A stretch of 64,000 nucleotides of DNA from Coptis chinensis (GCA_015680905.1 CM027379.1:30336501-30400500); one strand, 5' to 3'; shown: positions 1 to 13,378, numbered from the stretch's first letter. Notes: generated by a model not told the origin, from the letters alone. Numbers and translations are program-made.

Positions 1-3000
1 AAAAGGTAGATGCCATCTCGTTCAACAACAACCCACTCGGTCATGAACATTAACTCTACTCGTTGTAATGTGCATTTGTAGTCTTGAGCATTCCGACTTC
101 TATTGTCCTCTTCTATGCACAAACACCACCACAACCATCACACTTCAACCAGTTAACTCAACATCAAGGACAAGGGAACTTAGGTGACCGGAATAGAGGT
201 TTAGTACCCATAACCCCAGAACTATCAACATCAAGACATGAACGCCAACAAGCTTTTTAATTCCAATACAACCATCTACGGACAAAGTAGTAGTGACCTT
301 GTTGGAGAAACAAAATCAAATTATGCAACAAAACTCCAACTTGATGAAAGATCAAGATGATCAAAACTCTAATATGATGAAACAAACGATGCAAATGATG
401 CAGTCTTTGTGCCAAAAGGTTATTGACATGTCTTCTAACCAAAATAATAACCAAACCTACAGTGTTTCCAAGTCAAGCGTGTGTCTAATCCTAAGTTAAC
501 AAACACCGCCGAAATAAAAAGTATTGATTGTAATGGTAATATAAACCAAGGGGACCTACGGTGAGTCACTACTACCCGTTCGCTCGGGGAGAGTAGTTGA
601 TAACCAAGTTACTATGCCTAAAGATCACCCATGAAACTATAAATGATACCTTACCTTACCAAATAATGTCATAGAAATTGAAGACCTACACTGTAGAGGT
701 TCCAATATGAAAACCTAGTTGGAAAGTGATAAAAGATAAAGCAACGGTTAACAAATATGTTCCCCCTCATATTAGGTATAGGGATAAAACACCGCATGAA
801 CAACTAGATTTTCCTGTAGAAGGTGAAGTTAAGTCTATTGAGAGTTTTGTATATCACATTAGTGCTTCCGGCGATGTCGTCCCCTACACTAGTACATATC
901 CCTCTTATGGAAGAAGACAAAGATCACAATTTTGACTCTTTGAACATAACCTGAACTAGAGAAAGAATTTTCAACCCTACCTTCCGACCATAGAAGAGAT
1001 GGACTAAACCTCACAATAGGCGAGATAGATGAATTCCTCAAAGATGGAGATGAATACCATAATTATATGGATCACGAACAACCTAGATGAGGAATTGACG
1101 AAGTTTCTAAGAGCCTGTGATGATCCACCTTCTCAAGCACTACCTAGAGCACCACCCTACCACCATCCACCTGAGTTAATCCCTCATAAAATCCAATCAT
1201 TCTTTCCCCCTTTTCTTCTAACACTTATCCACATTCCAAGTATTTTCCAAAACCATTCATTTACTCACGATCATTCACTTGGACACCTTCTTATTCAATT
1301 AAGTTCATAAGTAGAAAGTTTTGGAGCTTGATTCTGTTTGGTGGTGCATTCCATGTTAACTATTTATGGAAAGATCCACAATTGTTTAGATTATTGATAT
1401 ATGGGAAACTGCATGTAAATACATATATATCACTTTAAGTCTAGGGAATCTGACTTTAAAAGACCCACATTTTAAAACAAATTTTTACAAACCTGTTTTC
1501 AAAAATTTGTTTGGGGGTGGGGTGTTTGGTTTTTCCATGCTTGATCACTAAACTTCCTATTCTTATCCCCACCTCACTCCCTTTAAGAGTAGCTAGATTT
1601 CTCCTTGTTTGTTGTTTTGATGTTGTTTTTTATTATTTTTAGTATATAGGATGTTACGTTGTTAAATTCCGTAGTTAACTTTCAATTTGGTAGTTAAATG
1701 TTGTTTGAAATTCAATTTTAATATAATGTTGTTCTTTTCAAATTGTGCATGGATTTTATTGTTAATCCCACCTTCCCGAATTGTTTGGGGGTGGTATTAT
1801 TTATTTTATCATGATTTGTAGAAGATCCTCCATTTTAGAGTTTGTTTTGGAGTGAAGATTGAGAATATTGTCGTAATTGGCATACCTATGATTAGATGTG
1901 GTGGTAGGATGAAATCTAAGAGAGTTTAGAAGTTACTAGTCTAAATCCAGTATAAAAGATATTAGGGTTGTTATAGAATCAAGAATATGAGTTGTTTCCG
2001 TTTTCGGGTTCGGAAATTTTATTGTTTCCGGAAATTGCCTTAAAGCTTTTGGCAACCCTACTTGATTCGTTTTAACAATTCAAAACCTATAAAAACTTCA
2101 TTCATTCTACACTCATAACCCACACTACACCTAACTTCCATCTCTCACCTTTCATTCCCCGTTTTCCGTTGTTTCTTCACCATTTTCACAAATCGGCACC
2201 TTGGGCTGCGCGGAGGGAGCGCTTTTCAGCTTTACACATTTGTCGAATTTTTTGTACAGGCCTTTTCGCTTCAAGGTGAGCGACTTCGGCTCAAACACTG
2301 GAATTCCAAAATCATCGAGCGACCGCGCTGAAGTGGAGCGCACCAGCGCTACCGCTTTCGTGAACACGGAAAATTCCAGTTTTCTACGGGTTGTTCGGGT
2401 GATTTGCAGCTGTTCAGGCGTAGTTTTGAGATGACATCTCCTACAATAATACCGAACAGTCTTTGAAGATTTGTTTCAAAGCACTACTTATGGTGCTTGG
2501 TTTCGCGAGGTGATCACACACGTAGGCTGGGAACCGCTTATGGTTCTTGCTAGCATTTGTTCTTGGACTTGTCATGCCCGCTGAAATACAAGACTCATGA
2601 TGCTATTGGGTAGATAATATGCATGTCTACACTTATGACTTTTTGCATGAGGCTTATGGGGCAGGCATTTTCCGTATCGAGGACCAAGGCGAATATAACG
2701 TCGCCCTTGGTAGCCTATCCATGAACATAGGAACTGTTATGTTTTGGATCATGCTAAACATTTTAGGGGAATGGCATTTTTCTTACGTGAATGATGCCAC
2801 TTGCGGCGTCTTCCTTGCTTTAGCCCGGGACGTATGTGCCATGACCTTCCCTAAACCTTGATGTCTAGTTTAGCACGAGCCCATAGCATGAGGCATAAGT
2901 ATCTTCTTATGCCTGTTTTAGTTTTGCCGTATTATGCTATGTTTCTTCCCTATTTTTGTGTCCGTTTCACGGATTGGGTTGGGGTCGAAATTGTGAGACC

Positions 3001-5031
3001 CACCAATTGTATTATCCGATCTTTCCCGCAATGACTTGGCAAGGGTAGAGGATACAACCTCATCGGTTGCACCTTACACCCCATCCACCAAGTGGTGGCT
3101 TTAACGGGTTAGCATCGTAGATGATAAATGGCGACAAGCTTGGCAAATTATAATGGCATGGCGGGATGCGAAGGAACCTCACTTCTTTATAGAAAGAGGA
3201 GGATGACGAGTAAACGTTGGAGTGGAGGTAAGTTTTTAGTTTCAGTTAGTGTTTGCTTATGTCCCAAGCAATTTAATTCTGTTAACCCCATAATGGGTGG
3301 AACTCTTATAGAGTTGTGTCAGTTTTTTTTATTTCCTATATTAGTATGTTCTAACCTTGTTTTGCAGATGTTCTAGAATTTCACGCGTTTCTATGGTATT
3401 TTTCTACCCTCTTTATTTAAATGCTTTGAGGACAAAGCATGCTTCTTGTTTGGGGGGGGGGGCATAGAAACACGTGTAATTAAGGCATCTGTTAGGATAT
3501 AGATATGTATAATATGCATTTGTTTTCAAGTTAAAAATTTCAAAAATATAAATAAATAAGTTTATGATATACACTTAGGAATATTGGTATTGTTTTCTTT
3601 CTCTATGCTCTTAACAATCTAGAAGTCTCCGTAGCTTTTTGCATCGAATAATTGTTAGAAACTTAGGTTAATATGTAGGTAATAATCTTTGCATCTATCT
3701 ATAAATATATTACATGACTATCTATGATTGTTAGCAGTAAGTTTCTGAAATCTAGGCTAGAGTACTTATTCTACAAATCCTGTGAGAATATAGCCTAAAG
3801 CCTTATATGAAATGAAACATTTGAGAAATGACACAAGGGAGAAGTAAAATCCGGATAGAGAAATCACACGTCCACTTTGCTTGATCACTATGCCATATCC
3901 TAAGCGAGAATTTAGGCCCTCTTTGGATCGATATAGCCAGAAATTCAAACTTATGAATTATTTTCCGCTAGTAAGCCCTCCGAGCCTTTCTTTAGCCTTC
4001 CATAAACCACAATTCCTTTACCCTGTTACAAAAACAAAACAAAATAAAAAATTCAACTTACCCAATCTAGAATAAGTCCGAGAATAGAATGAGTGAAGAA
4101 AAAAAAGAAAAAAACCGTGTAAACAAAAATTAGTTGGTTGCTTGAGGAAAAGAAAAGAAGTTTCCATCCAAGGAAAAGAAAAAAAAAATAGAAATAAATA
4201 AAAACTCCAAAAATAGAATAAAAGGGAGTCAAAAGCCAAAGAAAAGAAAAAGAAAAAAATATGGCTAAGGATGGAAACAAAGTATAGAAGCAAAAGAAAA
4301 TAACAAGGTTTTCTCTAAGTTACATAATATGAAGACTCTATTATCTCAGACTTGTCCTTTTGAATATCCATTTCCTTCCTTTTTAAACCATCTCCTAATC
4401 CCATGACACCTAATAAAGACCTCTAGCTCAATTAGGAATAGGTTAGTGTGATAGTAAGTGGCGGATGTGTTTGATCGACTCCACTTCCTTGTTTGTCATT
4501 GAGATTGTAAGGTAAAGTGTGCCCACGCATTAATCGGAGGAGTATGAAACTTGAGTGAGGAAAAATCAGAGTGGTTTTGTCTTGACATTTATGTGAGGAC
4601 CTACTTAAGGACGCTTATTCGAAGTTTTCATAAACGAACCTGCTAGGTATTTTCATAGTATTACTCAAATTATATAAATTTGTTTCATAGATGATTGATT
4701 ATTATGCATATATTAGTTTAGGTTTTTGACTTGGTTATTCTTATTCAATTGCTAGTGAGATGTTTAGATAGTTGAGACATGAATGAGGAAACAATAGTTT
4801 TATTTCTTAGTCGTTGTAGTATAGATGAAGTTTGTGAGTACCTTCACTGAAAAACTCTCACGAGGCTATAACTCGTCCACTAGGGAATTCCTAGTGGTTT
4901 AAGGCCTTGTTGCATATGGTCAATGCAATCGCGACTCGATTGAAAGCGAGTAGTTAGAACTCCATTTTGGTCACTTATTCTAATTTCTCATATTTGCTTG
5001 AGGACAAGCAAAATGTTGTTTGGGGGTGGTT
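1..5031 (+). mobile_element. Athila-like LTR retrotransposon, 3' internal region (cut by window edge)
   Basis: The stretch leads into the LTR at 5032 and ends in a polypurine tract. Just upstream (about 4991-5031) is the arrangement TTGCTTGAGGACAAGCAAA followed by TTTGGGGGTGG, which is typical of the end of plant Athila/Tat elements. A similar G-run motif at about 3425-3465 (GAGGACAAAGCATGC, then a G tract) looks like an internal polypurine tract. Only short, stop-broken reading frames are present: a Q/N-rich one at 293-499, one at 726-935, and one at 1029-1310. I recognise none of them as gag or pol, so this is probably the long non-coding or env-like spacer between pol and the 3' LTR. The polyA/T-rich stretch at 4080-4300 is low complexity. 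The family assignment is inferred from the ends, not from coding sequence. Confidence 0.65.
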
Positions 5032-6184
5032 TGATAAGAGCCCAAAACTGTAGTTTTAACCCCTTAACAATCGTAGTTTTAGACCAATTATGTGAATAAT
5101 AAGTAAGAGTTAATACTGATTACGTGTTTTTATGCATTTCAGGCTTCAAAGTCCATTATGTGCAGAAATGTGCCACTTTAGCGAGATAAAGGAGCAAAGG
5201 TCGGTTGCTAAGGAGTTCTGTGATTAAAGGCCAATTTTCAAGAAGACAAAGCCTCTGTAAAGCCCGGTCAAAAGATGAAAAGTCAAAGTCCACGCGGGCA
5301 GAAATAGTGCACAAAGTCAACAGAACTTCCGAAGACCATATCTTTTGACTCAGACCTCGGAATTGGGCCTACCTTACGTCAAAACGACCGGATCGGAAAG
5401 AGCTTTCCAATGGTCTAAGCCTTGGCCCAAGCAGAGGAGTAAAAGTGGACAAAAAGTCTGTCGAAGTCAACTGCAGCTGAATAGGCCTTTTTAGACTGAA
5501 AGAATTGGGTTTTGGGCCTGATTCTCTTGCCCAAAACATGGCTCCAAGCCCATGCACGATTTTTGGATCTGAATGTATAAAAACAAAAGCTTAGCTCTTT
5601 GTTAATGGTAGATAGTTAGGTTAGAAAATAAGTTAGGTTAGGAAGCTAATGTTAATAGAGTTTAGGGTTAGAATAATTTTTAGATCTAGAATTAAATCTC
5701 CATTTTAATTAGTTGTCATTTCCCTTGTTTTAATTTAAAGTATTAAAATATTTTTATTACTTCATTAGATAAATTAAGTAGTTTATTATTGATCAAATTC
5801 GATTTTGTCATTTATCTATTGCTTAGATCTAATTTCATTTCTTGGTTGTTAGTCATTTCGTAGTTATTGATGTTGGGTTGGATTATTGTTTAGTTAAATT
5901 TCATAAAGTTAGAATCTTTAGATTATGTTGTATTCAATTTCATATAGAAATGATAGTATAATGATATTAGAAATTTCACATCACCCATTACTCTCACCAT
6001 TGTTCCTCAGGGTCGAGTAGTTGAATTCTAATTAAGTCTTGAGGGTTTAAGAGTGAAGCGAATCCGACTCTAATATATTACTTCGTTATTGAGAGTAGGA
6101 ATATTGATATAAACAGGTATTTACGTAAATTGATTATTTGTGTTTACGCATAAATAGTTAGAATACGTAAAATCACTTTTATCA
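5032..6184 (+). repeat. 3' LTR of Athila-like element
   Basis: The LTR runs from TGATAAGAG to CTTTTATCA, giving inverted ends TGATAA/TTATCA, and follows a polypurine tract directly. Its body is clearly related, in reverse orientation, to the solo LTR at 38548-39952. Shared blocks include the start (TAAGAG, then AAACTGTAGTTT), the middle (GTCAACAGAACTTC, then CCAATGGTCTA) and the end (GAGAGTAGGAAT). The 5' LTR lies outside the window, so the target duplication cannot be checked; the 3' flank begins CTTAG. A TATA-like TGTATAAAAAC lies near 5573-5583. Confidence 0.8.
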
Positions 6185-6190
6185 CTTAGC

Positions 6191-7101
6191 ATAGCTTGGA
6201 AACAAAGAAAATCCGGTCTTCGTTGCAAGTGGTATGACAAGTTTCCTACAGATGTTGAACGAAAGAGAAATGTACCACCACTTGTTAAAAAGGAAGATTG
6301 GGAACAATTTGTTGACCTGTGCTCCACGGAAGTAGAACAGGCTAAGCGAGAAAATGGAAAGTTTTCTAGGATGAAGATGAAAAACAAGCATACAACTGGT
6401 AGAAAGGGCTCGGCTTGTGTGATTGAAGAATTGGTAATTTATATCTCAGCTGATATAGTCTTATTTTAGTTTAAAGTTTCGTTTTGTGTTTAAAAGTTGG
6501 ATTCCTTTCTGTAGAAAAAGAACAATCATATAGGTACAGTTACTCGAACGGAAGGATTTTTGGGCACCTATAGAACAAAGGATGGCGGGTTCCTTCCTGA
6601 TTATCTAGAAACTATGGTAAGAACTATTTTCCTTGTTATATGTCTTGTTTATAGTTAAACTAATAAATAATCAGGATATGTACTTGAATATAAATTCTTT
6701 CATAAGAGGAAATCAAGCGACTTACTAGCATCAACCCAGATCTGGTGGAAAAAGATTGAGATAATGATCTGGTTGCTTTGGTGTGTATTGATTACCATTA
6801 TCTCGTTGTATTTTCCTTTGTAAGAAATATTTTATGAAGTGCACCATTTTAATGCTTGATTTAGGTTTGTGGTCGTGATGGGATGGTGCGTACTCAAGGC
6901 CTAGGCACTGGAGTGTCAAAAACTTCGTGCCATGCATCGAAGCCTTACAAAGAGATCACTCAAAGAGAGAAAAGAGCTTGTGAGACAACTAATGGAAACT
7001 ATGTGACCGTCATAGAACGACTTGATGAAGAGTCTAGTGCTCGAAAGAAACTTGAGGAAGAAGTAGGAACAATGCGGCAAGAATCTTCTACTAGGGGCAA
7101 T
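6191..7101 (+). pseudogene. CACTA-associated transposase (Transposase_24 / En-Spm type), C-terminal exons
   Basis: Four exon-like blocks with GT-AG borders (6191-6433, 6515-6616, 6709-6780 and 6865-about 7101) read as the C-terminal part of the plant En/Spm-type Transposase_24 family. Visible features are a W-rich start (AWKQRKSGLRCKWYDKF), a KREN...HTTGRKGSA segment equivalent to the family's NR...HTGGSKS motif, a short block GTYRTKDGGF, and a glycine-rich GRDGMVRTQGLGTGVS followed by a charged helix. One in-frame TGA lies in the third block, near 6757. The 5' exons are missing because the Athila-like LTR abuts the first block. A further exon may start after the acceptor at 8735 (reads QPMRRPPVREGHM, then stop). 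This is a broken copy. Its role in the family is to support CACTA transposition; no activity is expected here. Confidence 0.7.
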
Positions 7102-8735
7102 TCATCTCAGATAAATTATATATTATTTGTACTGCTAGCTCAATTTTGTCATAATTGCTTAACAAAAGTGGATATTGGATATAGCTATCTTATAAAATAG
7201 CTTGTATTGTATGTGTATAGTCTTGGATATAGATATTATGTGATATGAGGCTACTAGGATTGGGAATGAAAACAAAGGCATGTGACTACTTTAGTAGGTC
7301 ATTTGAAACAAGACATAGTTCTCTGGTATGTGTAGATGGGTTGGGCAACAGATATAGAGTTAGTTTCTAACCAAATGTTTAGCCAGTTCTTAGATTGTGA
7401 CTATGCCCAGACCTTGAGTGTAGATTCCTTTAAGATAATTCATCTCTGAAAATTAAGTCAAGTCTAGCACTGCCTAGTTTTCCGAAAGGAGAACCATCGC
7501 AGTATACCTTGATTGTGTCATTGTTAGTGGGATCCAAATGACTTGTTTGATGGCAGTGGCTGATTTGGGTCTGCATTCAATACCAAGCTGATGAAGAATG
7601 ACAAGATCATGAACTAAATTGTTCTTGGTGCCTTTACTTTGATCTGCATATAGCCAAGAACTAAATGTGCTCGATCTCTGTCACCTTCATTATCTACAAT
7701 AACTTACATAAGCAGTTTTATTGCATAACTAGTCATAAATTTGATATTAAAAAACTGGAACCAGTCAGAGTAGTGACTTTAGTAAATAGGTTAGAAGGTA
7801 GATTTATAGAACTACTAAGTAAGGTTGGTAAAAACTAAGGCATTGGAAGAAAATTAAATATTTTTTGCTCTTGTCTATGCTCCTCTTGCTCTTATGTATA
7901 CATGTATCTCCGCTGCTACACCTAGCTAGCTGCACTTTTTTTTTTTCTTTTTCTTTGAACTTCAGGGATTTATTTTGTGGGCTGAGAAATAGAAAAAGGG
8001 GGGAAGTAGGGTTTATTTTGTTGGCTTTATTAGTTTGGTACTCAAGTGATCGGGCACTTGTCAATCCTTCGTTTATGGGTGTATTTGAAATATGTAGGGT
8101 TAGATGGTTTTGTTGAGGTTGTTCTAGTAATGTGGAGATGTATGTATGTTAGTTGCATTGTATAAGTCTTGTATATTTTATAGTTTTCTTCTTGTTCAAG
8201 GATTGGCTACTTGACTTAACTGGCATTGGTCGAGACGGTTAAGTAGCTGGTTCTACGAATCAGTATATCTTTTAGTAGTTGAATTTAAGACTGAGGTATG
8301 AGGTTTTATATTTGGTTTTGATGTATTCTTATTAAATTTTCAGGTTATGACAGATTTTATATTTATGAAATGTTGAAAATACAGAGGGGACTCTACCGAA
8401 ATTTTTCTAGGAAAGTCACGTATATTAGGTATGTAGTTGCTTGAGATTTGGGGCTTTACAGAGGTGGTTTCATGACTCATGACATGATTATGCTGTTCTA
8501 TGTGACATGTTGTGAGATTGTTATTTGTCTTAGTTGTTCTTTCTTTCTTTCTTTCTTTATGTTTTTGATTATGTAGGGATGTGACCACGTGCCGTTTGGA
8601 TTAAGTTAGGAATTAATAATAATATATCTTGCATGTTTTTACGCATAAAATATTTTGTGGCGTGTGTATCACTGTATTGAATATTGATTGTATATTTGTC
8701 CCTAGAGAGTTATTGTGTTATCTTAATGTATGCAG
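7102..8735 (+). other. Probable long intron or 3' part of the CACTA gene
   Basis: No coding sequence was recognised. The stretch lies between the last clear transposase block and a possible acceptor at 8735. It contains a pyrimidine tract at 7936-7955 and a short TTTC microsatellite near 8537-8556. Its reading as an intron is an inference from the phase-compatible blocks on either side. Confidence 0.3.
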
Positions 8736-8803
8736 CAGCCAATGCGACGTCCACCAGTTCGTGAAGGTCACATGTAGACCTTCCTCCATCCGCTAGTTGT
8801 CTA

Positions 8804-9001
8804 GTGAGAAGTTTTGTAACAAAAAGGGTGGTAGCACTTGGACAAGTTTGTACCGATATGGCATCATCTGCAGCTTCCTATAACATCCGCATTGATGAGA
8901 TACTTGACTACGATAGTCTGCTTTATGATGGAGATGGAACACTAGGAGATGTCGAGCCTGGCGATATCATCAGTTGGTCAAGGTTGTATGTACTTCTCTA
9001 A
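8804..9001 (+). other. Short unrecognised ORF, acidic
   Basis: A 65-codon frame ends with an acidic, glycine-containing segment (EILDYDSLLYDGDGTLGDVE). It lies just downstream of the possible last exon of the transposase gene and just upstream of foldback repeats. It could be a frameshifted tail of that gene. I do not recognise it, and it may be non-coding. Confidence 0.2.
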
Positions 9002-9054
9002 AAAGTCCATGATTTTGCTTGGATTCATTTTCCCAAAAGTACGTAATATTTTGT

Positions 9055-9490
9055 AGTAATTCTCTAAAAAGTTTGACCATGACCACATTGTAGTAATTCT
9101 CTAAAAAGTAGCTACTTGAGTTAACTTAAAATAAGTACGTACGTAAAACTTCACCTACAAAATAAATTCAAACCTAATATTTTGTGGTTATGAAGCACTT
9201 ACCATAATAATTATTTTTCCAAAATTTCAGCTCATTTGGAAACATCTAATATAGATAAAAATTGTTGTCATATTTAAAAAGAAATCTAACAGTCCAGAAT
9301 TGTTGAGTTTTTGTAATCGTTTTTTGCCAATGTTAGAGGTTTCCAAATGAGCTGAAATTTTGTAAAGATGATCTTAATATTGAGTATATCATATCCACAA
9401 AAAAATAAGTTTGAATTCATTTTGTAGGTGAAGTTTTACTTACGTACTTATTTTAAAGTTAACTTAAATAGTTACATTTTAGAGAAGGAC
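9055..9490. mobile_element. Foldback MITE A
   Basis: The arms at about 9089-9262 and 9331-9487 are inverted copies of each other. The left arm contains AAGTACGTACGTAAAACTTC, then ACCTACAAAATAAATTC, and AGCTCATTTGGAAAC. The right arm carries the reverse complements in the reverse order. A segment TAGTAATTCTCTAAAAAG is directly duplicated at 9054 and 9088. No open frame is present. The exact ends and target duplication are not certain. Confidence 0.65.
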
Positions 9491-9508
9491 GCAATACCAA
9501 TATCTATA

Positions 9509-9871
9509 TACAGCCCGGCTCCTAAAAGGACCTTAAATAAATACCAAATCTAAAACACCCACAACTTCACCTACAAAATGATTTAAACCCTAATCTTTTG
9601 TGCATATGATCTACTAACTATAAAGAACATCTTTATAAAAATTCAACTCGTTTGACAATTTTGTAGGTAAAGTTGCAGGTGCCGACTAGCAAAGTCGGTA
9701 AAACCTTTGGGTGATGATACCAGAGGTCTGGGGCTCGAATCCCGCCAGCATCAAAGAGTTACTGATCTCATTTAAAACAAGCTTACCAAACAAAAAAAAA
9801 AAAAAAAAAAAAAAGTTGTGAGTGTTTTAGATTTGGTACTTATTTAAGGTCCTTTTAGGAGCCGGGCTGTA
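9509..9871. mobile_element. Foldback MITE B (TIR TACAGCCCGGCTCC), split by a SINE
   Basis: The terminal inverted repeats start TACAGCCCGGCTCCTAAAAG at 9509 and end with the reverse complement at 9871. The arms extend about 80 bases, through the segments AAATACCAAATCTAAAACAC and ACAACTTCACCTACA. The flanks are TA-rich (CTATA / TATAT), so a TA or TATA target site is likely. The right arm is interrupted by the SINE at 9676. Removing the SINE and one copy of AAAGTTG restores an arm matching the left one. Confidence 0.75.
9676..9814 (+). mobile_element. tRNA-derived SINE, copy 1
   Basis: The element carries a pol III A-box-like TAGCAAAGTCGG and a B-box-like GGCTCGAATCC at tRNA spacing, then a tRNA-unrelated tail (CATCAAAGAGTTACTGATC) and an A tract at 9792-9814. 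It is flanked by the duplication AAAGTTG (9669-9675 and 9812-9818). Copies 2 and 3, in reverse orientation, are at 13262 and 48610. It sits inside the right arm of MITE B. Confidence 0.8.
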
Positions 9872-10254
9872 TATATATATATATTACTTGCTATATATAG
9901 GAAATGAAATTAGCAAATATATATATTGCTAATTTCATTGAAACATTCCAATCCCCTTAGATAACCAATATATATTTGTACTTAATTGTAAAACGTAATG
10001 AAATAAATAACACATTTCCTATCTAATTCATATAAATATAATCAGCCTAATCCAAATCCAAATGAAAAAATAACCTAATCTCGTCAAAGTCGATCACCCA
10101 CATATGAACAAATTAGACAAATCCACAGCGCTTTCCCAACTGGTAGTATTCATTCCTCCAAGGGAGCCCCAAAATCCTAGCTCACATCTTTTAACACACT
10201 AGCCCACTTGAAATCTGCAATTGAAAAAAGGTGGTGACACTTAATATAACTTGA
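9872..10254. other. No gene seen
   Basis: AT-rich spacer between MITE B and the CACTA element. It includes an imperfect AT palindrome near 9906-9940 (AAATTAGCAAATATA and its complement). An acceptor-like site on the minus strand near 10218 cannot be tied to a gene. Confidence 0.4.
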
Positions 10255-13200
10255 CACTACTAAAAAAAAGACTTATAATGACGGCTAAAAGCCATCATGA
10301 AACAGGTTTAATGATGTGTTTTCATTAAAAAAACAACTGTCATTATAGAGCCCGTCATAAAAGTTTACCAAAACCGTCATTAAATTTATGACGGTTTTAC
10401 GAAAACCGTTATGTACTTCAAATATTTTATGTCAAAAATAGAGATAAAACCGTCATAATAGGCAATAAAATATTGAGTGTTACATAGTAACCGTCTTTAA
10501 TTTTAGTACAACTGTCATAATTTTCAGCAAAAACCATCACGAAACCTGTTCAATTTGTGATGGTTTTGTCAAAGCCGTCATAAAAATATACATTTTCTAG
10601 AAAAAAAATATTTATTAAAAATTATTTTATACCTAGAAAATTGAATAAATCATTTAGCACGTATACAATCAAACTCCAGTACAAACAACTTATCATGATC
10701 ACAAATGTAACAAACTAGCCAGTTCGTGATCTATTCACAAAACAGAATCCATTACATTCCACCATCTCAAAAAATTACATACATGTAACCAAAAATATCC
10801 ACAAAATATGTCTAAAAAAGAACGGTTTGCATGGTTTGAGTTTCATTCATCGAACCTTGTCCAAACTTATCCTGCAAAAAATCAAAGTCCAAAAAGAAAA
10901 TAAGAAGAGTATCATTCGAAGAAAACGACGAAAGGAAAAAAAAAATGTTAATGACAAGACGAAAGTGAGAAAAAAAAACGTGTTACATTGCATCTGGTCC
11001 TTGCAAGAGTTCCAATGAACATCTAATAAGTTGCAGTAAATATCATATAATTTTTGCCACAATTTCAAATGAGTATAAGTAAGCAAATATTGCATTGCTG
11101 AAAGGAAAAAGTACATGGGCCTCCAATAGTCCACTATAATAACAATAGCACTATTAGAAGATTAGTCAATTCATCTATGGATTAGACAAATTCAGATTAG
11201 TACCATAAGCAAGTGCAATCTCATTCCATTCTATATGTAAATTATTAATACAGCTAAGGTCTATTGAGTTCAAGTCATAAAATGCCTCACTCCATTGTAG
11301 CTAATTCCCACTAACTATTAGTGATAACTATACTAGAATGCAACATTCAATAGGTCAGCTAACATGCACGAACGGAACAAATACCAAGTCAAACCCTTAC
11401 TAAATGATATGCACAATTTATAAAAGCAAAAAACAGGTACAACCAATAAAATATTTTGGCACTAATGATATTAAGAAGGAAAAAGGAATAGAGGAATTTT
11501 TCTCTACTCGCAATCTCACATAGATTGAAGGCTACTTACGATTCTGATCACCAACTATAGTCTCCTCACAAGCTCAGACTAAGCAACTTCTGAAAGTATG
11601 ATCACTTTGTACCTGTAACATTAAATATAACCCAAGCTCATTGGCAACCATGTTGTACCCTGAGTGACTTAGGACCTAATTGCTAGGAACAAGATATCAT
11701 TAATTAAGACTTGTTTTAAAACATAAGTGAGGTGGAAGGGCCTATGTGTAGGCTGGGTTGCAATCTACATGTAAGAACTAGCCTTCTTGATTGGGAACAA
11801 AACTTTGAACTAAGCAAAAGAACATATAATAACTTGAAAACTCTAGAAGGTCAATGTAAGATTTGATAGAAAATAGTTGATAGAACGATCTCGAAATAGA
11901 TAACAAATTAATGCAACAAGTCTTAGAACAAAAATTGAATCCAACAAACGGAATGATCAATGCAAGGCGACTTACCAACTCAGAGTTTCAGACAAAAAAT
12001 GCAAAGCTTGTATTCCACACGAACCAATCCTCAACAACTCGATCATCTCTTACAAACACCCGTTAATACAACAAAGAAGAAAAAGTCAGAATCACCCAAA
12101 AAGAAAATCAATATATCCTTAACAGTGAGTATCTACCATAGTATTTAACTCTTGAACCATTAAACAGCTCAACAAATTACCAAGGCAAGAAGCTTGCAAA
12201 GCATTCAAATCCTCTAAAATTAGTTACATTAGAATAACTAATAGGATATGTATGCATCAAGTCACATATATATATAAATATATATGCATTCAAAAATAGC
12301 TATGAACATAGCAACTTAGCTCCAGACCAGGAATGCAAACCATGCATCAATTCGAATCAACCATTCAAAACACGATTTAAAGTTTCTGCCCTGTGCAAAC
12401 CACTACACGCAACTACATACGAACCTAATTATATACAATACCAAGGAATTGAAGCACTTACTGGTTAACAAGTTTGTGTTGAAGCCTACTTTCTTGAATT
12501 GAGCGAACAAAAGCAACCAGCTATATGAAATTCCTTTTCCACCAATATACAGTAGTACATTGAAAACTAAATAGAATGCAAACAGATAGTGCATACTTTA
12601 AAATATTGAAGTAACTAACACCAGCACAAACATTGTTTTCTTATGTCGAAACCCAAATAATTTGAAAAACCCCAATTTAAAATCCAAACAATTAGAAAAC
12701 CCCCAATTTGAAAACCGTAACAATGTTTAAAACCTGAAAGAATAACCAAACCAGAAAACGTGATTGCTAGATAATGATAGAGAGAAACCAAATACCGTGA
12801 TTCTTTCGCTCTCTCTCGAAATCAACAGAAAAATATTTTTCTTTTTGGGGAAACCATGTTAAAAAGATGGTGGTTACCTGAGGGATGGGAGATTGAGAAA
12901 ACGAAAGGGGGTCAAATAGACTAGCTAGAGAGACATTGAGCAGGAAGAAGAAGCATAGCCGTTGTCCAGGAATATTCTTGAGCCAAAACCCTTGCGAAAA
13001 AAAAAAAAATGGTCATGACCTTTTGTTTTAGTTGACCAGGTTTAGTTGACCCAGGCTTATTTTTGTATTCGAGGACTCTTGACGCTTTAACTTTCAAAAT
13101 GCGACTCAATTCCAAAAATTTAAAACGAACACATGACGGTTTAGAATTATATCAGCTAACAATTTTGCCAAGCCCGTCATAAATTTTTTTGACACAACTC

Positions 13201-13261
13201 ATGATAACGTCAAAAATTAAACAAAATCGTCAATAAATTTTTAAGTACTTTGGTTTATTAT

Positions 13262-13378
13262 TATTTTTTTATTGGTAAGCCTATTAAATAAGATCAGTAA
13301 CTCTTTGATGCTAGCGGAGTTCGAACCCTCTGGTATCATCACCCAAAGGTTTTACCGACTTTGCTAGTCAGCACCTGC
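13262..13378 (-). mobile_element. tRNA-derived SINE, copy 2
   Basis: This is the reverse complement of the 9676 copy: B box as GAGTTCGAACCC, A box as CCGACTTTGCTAG, and T-rich tail at the left. It is flanked by a 16-bp perfect target duplication TACTTTGGTTTATTAT (13246-13261 and 13379-13394), the signature of LINE-mediated insertion. It lies inside CACTA element 1. Confidence 0.85.

Noticed and set aside
4018..4293. Two overlapping phenylalanine-rich frames
   Set aside because: Arise from an A-rich (T-rich on the minus strand) low-complexity stretch in a retroelement spacer.
10827..11134. Lysine-rich frame (+) and its minus-strand counterpart in CACTA 1
   Set aside because: Low-complexity A-rich sequence, no similarity recognised, no splice or promoter support.
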